Shown piece after piece: positions 23,982 through 30,275 of a stretch of DNA of 64,000 nucleotides (position 1 is its first letter; each line of letters begins with the position of its first letter). The notes under the pieces were generated by a model. The model had not been told where the DNA came from. It searched no databases and worked only from the letters and a program-made list of their open reading frames with translations. This DNA is from Nocardioides marinus (lineage in GTDB: Bacteria > Actinomycetota > Actinomycetes > Propionibacteriales > Nocardioidaceae). The DNA lies in assembly GCF_013408145.1 (NCBI RefSeq), contig NZ_JACBZI010000001.1, positions 3,362,001-3,426,000 of the forward strand. The letters are read 5' to 3'. The translations under genes and the position numbers were made by a program.

Positions 23982-24278
23982 TCAGCCGAGGTCGGTGTCG
24001 TCGCGCCCCATGTCCGACCCCATGTCCGCGTCGAGCTCGCGGGTGTCCCAGCCCGGCTCGGGGCGCGGGGGGAGGTCGGCACGAGCGGCCGCCTGGTGCA
24101 TGCCCACCCGCTCCATCCAGCTCAGGCCGGGCGACCACGCCGAGCGCATCGAGATGCGTCCGTCGGCCTCCATCACCTTCATCAGCACCACGGCGCCGAG
24201 CACGAGCTCGCCCTCCGCGGGACGGTGCTCCACGCCCAGCGAGTCGATCAACCGGCCGAGCGGCTGCGGGTCCGACAT
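23982..24278 (-). CDS. Small conserved-type hypothetical protein
   Basis: A 98-aa protein that I do not recognise. It begins with DPQPLGRLIDSLGVEHRP, has a central hydrophobic strand-like part (ELVLGAVVLMKVMEADGRIS) and a Trp-rich segment (RSAWSPGLSWMERVGMH), and ends in a Pro/Asp-rich tail (DADMGSDMGRDDTDLG). There is no signal peptide or helix-turn-helix. Coding is supported by the codon pattern and by a gap otherwise empty of genes. It diverges from the CarH-like gene and may share its promoter region. Confidence 0.6.
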   Translation of the reverse strand: MSDPQPLGRLIDSLGVEHRPAEGELVLGAVVLMKVMEADGRISMRSAWSPGLSWMERVGMHQAAARADLPPRPEPGWDTRELDADMGSDMGRDDTDLG

Positions 24279-24390
24279 GGTCTCGCCCTCCCTCGGGGTC
24301 GGTGGTGCAGGTGTGCGATGCTCCGGCGCCCGGGACCGGCAGACGGCCCGGACGACTCACGTGGAGTGTACGCCCCGCGTGCAATGTTCG

Positions 24391-24396
24391 TATAAC
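24391..24396 (+). promoter_or_regulatory. Probable -10 element of the CarH-like gene
   Basis: TATAAC stands out in an AT-richer patch (GCAATGTTCGTATAACGTCA, 24381-24400) in otherwise GC-rich DNA, 57 nt before ATG 24453. A CarH-type protein would be expected to repress its own promoter by binding over such a site in the dark. I cannot assign the exact operator. Confidence 0.4.
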
Positions 24397-24452
24397 GTCA
24401 GGACTGCGGGCGTGGCCGGGAGTGCCACGCTCCACTGGGGGTGCGAGAGCTC

Positions 24453-25394
24453 ATGAGCGGCGGTCCGGCACAACGCTGGCGCATCGGCGTGCTGGCCACC
24501 CGGGTGGGCGTCAGCGAGACCCTGCTGCGCGCCTGGGAGGTCCGCTACGGCCTGCTCAGCCCTCAGCGCACGCAGGCCGGCTACCGGCTCTACGGCCCCG
24601 AGGACGAGCGCCGCGCCATCGCCATGCAGCGCGCCAGGGAGCGAGGCGTCCCGGCGGGCCAGGCGGCCGCGGAGATCCTGGCCAACGAGCGCACCTGGGC
24701 CGAGGCCCAGGAGGAGCCCGTCGAGGGCACCGCCTCCAGCTCCGGCTCCCTCGACGTCGTCGGCGCGCTGTCCGAGCTCGAGGCCGCGATGCTCGCCTAC
24801 GACGTCGGTGCCATGCACGAGGTCCTGGACCGGCTGCTGCGCACCGTGTCGGTCGAGAGTGCCATCCGCGACGTCCTGCTGCCGTTCATGGCCCACGTCG
24901 GCCAGGGATGGGAGGCCGGCGACTTCGACGTCGCCGACGAGCACTTCGCCAGCGACCTGGTGCGTGGTCGCCTGGCCGCCCTCGCCGTCGGCCCGGGCAC
25001 CCGCACCGGCCCCACCGTGCTGCTCGCCTGCCCGCCCGAGGAGTCCCACGACATCGCGTTGAAGGCCTTCGAGGTCGTGCTCCAGCGCGCCGGGTGGCGC
25101 ACCCGCTTCCTCGGGCCCCACAGCCCGCTGGCCTCGATCCGGGCCGCGGTCGACGTCATCGACCCCGACGTCGTGGTCCTGGCCGGCGCGACGCCGCAGG
25201 TCTTCGCCCTCGACGACACCGAGCTCGCCGTCGTACGACGCCTGGCGCAGCAGTGCGCACTCGGGCTGGCCGGCGCCGGGGCGAGCGCGGAGCTCGCCGA
25301 GTCGTGGGGCGCGCTGCACCTGGCCGGGGACCCCGTCACCGCCGCGACCGGACTCGTCGAGCGGGCCCGCACGCTGCTCACCCCGACGGACTGA
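24453..25394 (+). CDS. carH: CarH/LitR-like MerR regulator with adenosylcobalamin photoreceptor domain
   Basis: Light-sensing repressor of 313 aa. An N-terminal MerR helix-turn-helix (RIGVLATRVGVSETLLRAWE, RYGLLSPQRTQAGYRLYG) is followed by a helical bundle and a B12-binding domain. The AdoCbl-specific W-x9-EH motif is exact: W153, E163, H164. The cobalt-ligand motif E-x-H is E197-S-H199. H164 to H199 is 35 residues, the same spacing as in Thermus CarH (H142 to H177). The residue after the Trp is Glu154, where Thermus CarH has His132, the ligand that traps the light state. ATG 24453 is preferred over GTG 24441. Targets are probably its own promoter and stress or pigment genes; none of those is adjacent. 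Confidence 0.85.
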   Translation: MSGGPAQRWRIGVLATRVGVSETLLRAWEVRYGLLSPQRTQAGYRLYGPEDERRAIAMQRARERGVPAGQAAAEILANERTWAEAQEEPVEGTASSSGSLDVVGALSELEAAMLAYDVGAMHEVLDRLLRTVSVESAIRDVLLPFMAHVGQGWEAGDFDVADEHFASDLVRGRLAALAVGPGTRTGPTVLLACPPEESHDIALKAFEVVLQRAGWRTRFLGPHSPLASIRAAVDVIDPDVVVLAGATPQVFALDDTELAVVRRLAQQCALGLAGAGASAELAESWGALHLAGDPVTAATGLVERARTLLTPTD

Positions 25395-25469
25395 CCCGTC
25401 GGGTCCACCCCCGACTGGCCCGCTCGGAACCTGCTCGCCACCACCTGGGCCACGGGTCGGGCTCGAGAT

Positions 25470-25487
25470 TTGACCAAACCGGGTCAA
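25470..25487. promoter_or_regulatory. Inverted repeat upstream of the LuxR-type regulator
   Basis: TTGACC-aaaccg-GGTCAA has perfect 6-nt arms. It lies about 110 nt before the regulator's ATG. TTGACC could also serve as a -35 element, in which case the repeat would be an operator over it. A short leader hairpin (GAGGCG at 25541, CGCCTC at 25554) follows. Confidence 0.35.
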
Positions 25488-25596
25488 CCCGAACGGGTGA
25501 GTGGTGATTGAACTCTGGAGCAACGGGATACAGGAGAGATGAGGCGCCCGAGACGCCTCACCCAAGGATTCCGACAAGCACACGAGGTGACGAGCA

Positions 25597-26247
25597 ATGC
25601 AGAACGAGAGGACCCCCCTGACGGCCACCGTGGTCGACGACAACGACCTCGCCGTCGCCGGCCTGGAGACGCTGCTCGCGTCCTACGGCGAGCGCGTGCG
25701 TCTGGTCGACGTCCGCACGGCCCTGGCCCACCCCGAGGACGTCGACGTCGTGCTCTACGAGCCGATGCAGCAGTCCTCGTTCAGCGCCTCCATGCTGCGC
25801 AACCTGCAGGCCGCCGCCGAGGCCCAGGCCGTCGTGTTCAGCTGGGCGCCGGCCGACCAGCTGCCCGACACCACCAGCCCCTACCTGTCCAAGTCGATGA
25901 CCGCGGCGCAGCTCGTGGTCGCGCTCGAGGACGTCGTCTCGGGTCGCGGCGTCCCCGCCCCGCCCGTGCACACCCCGGCCGAGAAGGTCGAGCCCGTCGC
26001 GCCGATCCGCACCCCGCAGGCGCCGGCCGGCAGCCGCCTCACCCCGCGTGAGCTGGAGATCCTCACGCTCATCACCCAGGGCCTGACCAACGGCGAGATC
26101 GGCGAGGAGCTGGGTCTGTCGATCAACTCGATCAAGACCTACATCCGTCAGGCCTACCGCAAGATCGACGTCGAGCGCCGCACCCAGGCCGTCGCCTGGG
26201 GCATGGCCCACGGCCTGCTGCCCGACGCCCAGCCCGTCGCCGTCTGA
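25597..26247 (+). CDS. LuxR/NarL-type response regulator with a Glu in place of the phospho-acceptor Asp
   Basis: A 216-aa two-domain regulator. The receiver starts ATVVDDNDLAVAGLETLL, so the acidic pocket is present, and ends with YLSKSMTAAQLV, which supplies the conserved Lys. The strand that should end in Asp reads VDVVLYEPM, with Glu55 at or next to the acceptor position. It is therefore probably not phosphorylated in the usual way. The C-terminal helix-turn-helix is standard (LTPRELEILTLITQGLTNGE, LGLSINSIKTYIRQAYRKI). No kinase gene is adjacent. An ATG start and a leader of more than 100 nt are likely. Confidence 0.87.
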   Translation: MQNERTPLTATVVDDNDLAVAGLETLLASYGERVRLVDVRTALAHPEDVDVVLYEPMQQSSFSASMLRNLQAAAEAQAVVFSWAPADQLPDTTSPYLSKSMTAAQLVVALEDVVSGRGVPAPPVHTPAEKVEPVAPIRTPQAPAGSRLTPRELEILTLITQGLTNGEIGEELGLSINSIKTYIRQAYRKIDVERRTQAVAWGMAHGLLPDAQPVAV

Positions 26248-26323
26248 CGACGTGGACCACGGGTCCTCGTGACCCGGCGCCCTCCCGGTCGCACTGGCAT
26301 CGGACGGGAGGACGCGGAGGCCA

Positions 26324-26369
26324 GAGCCCCTGGCGCTGCTCCCCACCCGGGGTGCCGCGCCAGGGGCTC
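26324..26369. terminator. Strong hairpin after the LuxR-type regulator
   Basis: GAGCCCCTGGCGC (26324-26336) and GCGCCAGGGGCTC (26357-26369) form a perfect 13-bp stem with a 20-nt loop. It separates the regulator from the iron-transport operon. No T-tract. Confidence 0.8.
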
Positions 26370-26415
26370 CGGTCGTTCCGGGCCGCTCGAGCGCCGGGAC
26401 GAGTTCGCGTCCTGC

Positions 26416-26434
26416 GAAGGGTTGGCTAACCTTC
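26416..26434. promoter_or_regulatory. DtxR/IdeR-like iron box upstream of the iron ABC operon
   Basis: GAAGGGTTGGCTAACCTTC matches 13 of 19 positions of the IdeR/DmdR consensus (TTAGGTTAGGCTAACCTAA), including the uninterrupted GGCTAACCT core. It ends 37 nt before the ATG of the binding-protein gene. Repression under iron sufficiency is expected. Confidence 0.75.
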
Positions 26435-26471
26435 CTGGTGGCTCTTCCCCGCCGACCCCTGGAGTGACCCG

Positions 26472-27500
26472 ATGCGCCGTCCGCCCGCCCGCACCCTGCC
26501 CGCACTGGCCATGGCGCTGCTCGCACCCCTGGCCCTCTCCGGCTGCGGACTGCTCGGCGGCGAGGAGGCCGACCTGCAGGTCTACTCCGCGCGGCACTAC
26601 GACCTCGAGGAGGCCTTCGAGGAGTTCACCGCCGAGACCGGCCTGACGGTGGAGTTCCTCTACGGCGACGACGCCGAGCTGCTCGAGCGGCTCAAGGCCG
26701 AGGGCGAGGACACCCCCGCCGACCTGTTCATGACCGTGGACGCCGGGATGCTCTGGAACGCCGGCGAGCAGGGCGTGCTGGAGCCCGTCGAGTCCCCCGT
26801 CCTCGAGGAGGCGGTGCCGCAGGACCTCCGCGACCCCGACGGCGAGTGGTACGGCCTGGCGATGCGCGCCCGCACCGTGGTCTACGACCCCGACGCGGTC
26901 GACCCGGCGGACCTCGACGCCGAGGACACCTACGCCGGCCTGGGCGACCCCCGGTGGAAGGGCCGCATCTGCATGCGCGACGAGACCGCGTCCTACACCC
27001 AGAGCCTCGTGGCCAGCCTCATCGACCTGCACGGTCGCGAGCGGGCCCAGGAGATCGTCGAGAGCTGGGTCGCCAACGACGTCCAGATCATGTCCAACGA
27101 CGTCGAGCTGCTCGAGGCCATCGACGCCGGCGGGTGCGAGGTCGGCATCAGCAACCACTACTACCTCGCCCGGCTGCTCGACGAGGACCCCGACTTCGGG
27201 GTGGAGCTGTACTGGGCCAGCCAGGACGGTGCCGGCACCCACGTGAACATCTCCGGCGCCGGCGTGGTCGCCGGCAGCCCGTCCTCGGCCGAGGCCCAGC
27301 AGCTGCTGGAGTGGCTGGCCACCGACGGGCAGAGCGCCTTCGTCGACGGCAACCACGAGCTCCCGGTCAACCCCGCGGTCGAGCCCGAGCCGCTGGTCGC
27401 CGGCTTCGGCAGCTTCTCGCGGATGCCGGTCGACGCCTCGGCGTACGGCTCGCTGAACGCCGAGGCCGTCGAGGTCCTCGACGCCGCCGGCTACCGGTGA
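26472..27500 (+). CDS. fbpA: Iron(III) ABC transporter substrate-binding lipoprotein
   Basis: A 342-aa ferric-iron-binding protein of the FbpA/FutA family. A signal peptide with lipobox LSGC (Cys near 24) anchors it to the membrane. The fold opens with LQVYSARHYDLEEAFEEFTA, with the YSARHY tyrosine/histidine typical of iron-binding members, and carries the paired tyrosines in ISNHYYLARLL. ATG 26472 follows a GGAG with 7-nt spacing. The permease gene follows after 4 nt. The iron box upstream and the typical neighbours make iron the clear substrate, probably free or citrate-bound Fe(III). Confidence 0.93.
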   Translation: MRRPPARTLPALAMALLAPLALSGCGLLGGEEADLQVYSARHYDLEEAFEEFTAETGLTVEFLYGDDAELLERLKAEGEDTPADLFMTVDAGMLWNAGEQGVLEPVESPVLEEAVPQDLRDPDGEWYGLAMRARTVVYDPDAVDPADLDAEDTYAGLGDPRWKGRICMRDETASYTQSLVASLIDLHGRERAQEIVESWVANDVQIMSNDVELLEAIDAGGCEVGISNHYYLARLLDEDPDFGVELYWASQDGAGTHVNISGAGVVAGSPSSAEAQQLLEWLATDGQSAFVDGNHELPVNPAVEPEPLVAGFGSFSRMPVDASAYGSLNAEAVEVLDAAGYR

Positions 27501-27504
27501 CCCC

Positions 27505-29166
27505 GTGACCGTCCCCGCCCCCGGGCTGGCCCGCCCCCGGACCCGCCGCCGGCTGCTGGCCGCCGGTCGTCCCGGGTGGTCGGCCGCGGTCCTGGTGGTG
27601 GCGGCGGTCATCGCCAGCCCGGTGGTGGCGGTGGCGGTGGGCGCCCTGCTCCAGGGCGGGTTGCAGCTGCCCGGCGGGGTCGGCGGCATGGTGGCCACCA
27701 CCCTCGCGCTCACGGTCCTGGTCGCCCTGGGCACCAGCGTCCTGGGCACCGGCCTGGCGTGGCTGGTCAGCGTCCACGAGTTCCCCGGCCGCCGGGTGCT
27801 GTCGTGGCTGCTGGTGCTGCCGCTGGCGGTGCCGGCCTACATCCTCGGCTTCGTCTTCCTCTCCACCTTCGACTACGCCGGGCCGGTGCAGACCGGGCTG
27901 CGCAGCGTCCTGGGCGACGACCTCGGGGCGCTGCCGGTGCGCTCGCTGGGCGGCGCGACGATCGTCCTCGTCCTCACGCTCTACCCCTACGTCTACCTCC
28001 TGGTGCGGGCGGCCTTCAGCGACCTGGCCCCGACGGCGTACGACGCCGCCCGCACGCTCGGCGCCTCGCCGGCCCGCGCGTTCCGCACCGTGCTGCTGCC
28101 GCTCGCGCGCCCCTCGCTGGCCGCGGGGCTCGCGCTGGTGACGATGGAGGTGCTCACCGACTTCGCGACCGTGCAGTACTTCAACGTCCGCACCGTCTCC
28201 GTCGGCGTCTACCTGGTGTGGAAGGGCTCCTTCGACGTCGCCTCCGCGGTCTCGCTGGCGAGCCTGGTGCTGCTGTTCGCGGTGGCGGTGCTGGCCGCCG
28301 AGCGCGCGTTGCGCGGTGACGCCCGCTACCACCAGCGCGGCGGCCGGGGCCGGGGTCTCGAGCGCCGTCGGCTGACCGGAGGACGGGCCGTGGCGGCCAC
28401 GGGCGCCTGCGGCACGGTGGCCGCCCTCGCCTTCGGCCTGCCGGTGCTGCGCCTGGTCACCTGGGCCGCCGCGGCCGTGGCCGAGGAGAACCCCTTCACC
28501 GACACCCGCTTCGCCGACCACCTGACCAGCTCGGTGCTGGTGGCCGCCATCGCCGCGACGACCTGCGTCCTGGTCTCCGTCGTCCTCGCCCACGCGCTGC
28601 GACTGGGCGGCGGGCCGTGGGTCCGCGCGGCGGCACAGGTCACGACCTTCGGGTACGCCGTGCCCGGTGCCGTCGTGGGCATCGGGGTGCTGGCGCTCTT
28701 CTCTGCCGCGGACCGGCTGCTGCAGGCGCTGGGTCGCGAGGACGGCACCGGCATCCTGGTCACCGGGTCGGTGCTGGGCATCCTGCTGGCCTACGTGGTC
28801 CGGTTCACGGCCCCGGCGTACCAGGCCGTCGACGCGAGCTTCGCGCGCATCCCGCCGACCGTGAGCGCCTCCGCGCTGACCCTGGGCGCCGGGCCGGGGC
28901 GGCTGCTCGGCCGGGTGCACCTGCCGCTGGCCCGCTCCGGCGTGGCGGTCGCCCTGACCCTGGTGATCGTCGACGCGGTCAAGGAGCTGCCGCTCGTGCT
29001 GCTGCTGCGGCCGTTCGGCTTCACGACCCTCTCGGTGTGGGTCTACGAGCTGGCCTCGGAGAACTTCTGGGAGCGCGCCGCCCTGCCCGCGCTGCTCATC
29101 GTCCTGGTCGCCGTCGTGCCCGTCGCGCTGACCTTCCGCAACCCCGCGACCAGGCACGCGCGATGA
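27505..29166 (+). CDS. fbpB: Iron(III) ABC transporter permease (fused two-domain)
   Basis: A 553-aa membrane protein with about twelve helices. Two EAA loops are visible: DAARTLGASPARAFRTVLLP in the first half and SALTLGAGPGRLLGRVHLPL in the second. They dock the ATPase. The two-domain fusion is the normal form of FbpB/SfuB permeases. It starts 4 nt after the binding-protein stop and overlaps the ATPase gene by 4 nt (ATGA), so the three genes form one operon under the iron box. Confidence 0.93.
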   Translation: MTVPAPGLARPRTRRRLLAAGRPGWSAAVLVVAAVIASPVVAVAVGALLQGGLQLPGGVGGMVATTLALTVLVALGTSVLGTGLAWLVSVHEFPGRRVLSWLLVLPLAVPAYILGFVFLSTFDYAGPVQTGLRSVLGDDLGALPVRSLGGATIVLVLTLYPYVYLLVRAAFSDLAPTAYDAARTLGASPARAFRTVLLPLARPSLAAGLALVTMEVLTDFATVQYFNVRTVSVGVYLVWKGSFDVASAVSLASLVLLFAVAVLAAERALRGDARYHQRGGRGRGLERRRLTGGRAVAATGACGTVAALAFGLPVLRLVTWAAAAVAEENPFTDTRFADHLTSSVLVAAIAATTCVLVSVVLAHALRLGGGPWVRAAAQVTTFGYAVPGAVVGIGVLALFSAADRLLQALGREDGTGILVTGSVLGILLAYVVRFTAPAYQAVDASFARIPPTVSASALTLGAGPGRLLGRVHLPLARSGVAVALTLVIVDAVKELPLVLLLRPFGFTTLSVWVYELASENFWERAALPALLIVLVAVVPVALTFRNPATRHAR

Positions 29167-30275
29167 TGGCTGGCGTCATGAGCACCTCCGAGACCGTCGC
29201 CCGCGTGGCGACCGAGCCCGCCCTGCGCCTGCGCGGCGCGTGCAAGGCCTACGGCGCGCACGAGGCGGTCCGGGCCGTCGACCTCGAGATCGCGGCGGGC
29301 GAGGTGCTGACCCTCATCGGCCCGTCCGGGTGCGGCAAGTCGACGTTGCTGCGGCTCGCGGCCGGGCTCGAGCGGCCCGACTCGGGATCGGTCGAGCTGG
29401 GCGGCCGCGAGGTCGCCGGCTCGCGGTGGGTGCCCCCGGAGAAGCGGCGCGTCGGGCTGGTCTTCCAGGACCACGCGCTCTTCCCCCACCTCGACGTGGC
29501 GACCAACGTCGCCTTCGGCCTGGACCGGCTGCCCCGCGCCCAGCGCGGCCCCCGGGTCGCGGAGGTGCTCGACCTCGTGGGCCTGGGCCACGTGCGCGAC
29601 CGGCACCCCCACGAGCTCTCCGGCGGCGAGCAGCAGCGCGTGGCGCTGGCCCGGGCGCTGGCCCCGTGCCCCTCGCTGGTGCTGCTCGACGAGCCGTTCT
29701 CCAGCCTCGACGAGAACCTCCGCGCCCAGGTGCGCGCCGACACGTTGGCCGCGATCCGGGCGACCGGCAGCGCGGCCATGGTCGTCACCCACGACCAGAC
29801 CGAGGCGCTCTCGCTGGGCGATCGGCTCGCGGTCATGCGCGACGGGGTCGTCGAGCAGGTCGGCGCACCGACGGCGGTCTACGAGACGCCGGCCAACCGG
29901 TTCGTGGCGACCTTCATGGGCGACGCCGACTTCCTGCCCGCCCACGTGCAGCGTGCGCTGCTGACCTGCGAGATCGGCGTGGTGTCGACCGTCCCCGGCT
30001 GGGGCGACAGCGACGTGCACGTCGAGGTGATGCTGCGCCCCCACGAGGTCGCGCTCCGCGCCGAGCCGACCTCCACCGCGGTCGTCGAGCGGGTCGAGTA
30101 CCACGGTGCCTTCGTGCTCCACGAGGTCCGCCTCGCGTCCGGCCGCACGGTCCGCTCGTGGCAGCAGCACGGCGTACGCCTCGAGGTCGGCACCGCCGTC
30201 GACGTCACCGTCGTGCCCGGCTCACGTCCCGTCCTGCTCTCCGGCGACACCGCCCTCACCGCTCCGCCTGCCTGA
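29163..30275 (+). CDS. fbpC: Iron(III) ABC transporter ATP-binding protein
   Basis: A 370-aa ATPase with Walker A GPSGCGKST, Q-loop VFQDHALFPH, signature LSGGEQQR, Walker B LVLLDEPFSSLD and the H-loop VTHDQTEA. A C-terminal TOBE-like regulatory domain (about 260-365) contains MLRPHEVALRAEP. ATG 29163 overlaps the permease stop; ATG 29166 and 29178 are close alternatives. The last 54 nt overlap the 3' end of the convergent synthetase gene. Confidence 0.92.
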   Translation: MMAGVMSTSETVARVATEPALRLRGACKAYGAHEAVRAVDLEIAAGEVLTLIGPSGCGKSTLLRLAAGLERPDSGSVELGGREVAGSRWVPPEKRRVGLVFQDHALFPHLDVATNVAFGLDRLPRAQRGPRVAEVLDLVGLGHVRDRHPHELSGGEQQRVALARALAPCPSLVLLDEPFSSLDENLRAQVRADTLAAIRATGSAAMVVTHDQTEALSLGDRLAVMRDGVVEQVGAPTAVYETPANRFVATFMGDADFLPAHVQRALLTCEIGVVSTVPGWGDSDVHVEVMLRPHEVALRAEPTSTAVVERVEYHGAFVLHEVRLASGRTVRSWQQHGVRLEVGTAVDVTVVPGSRPVLLSGDTALTAPPA

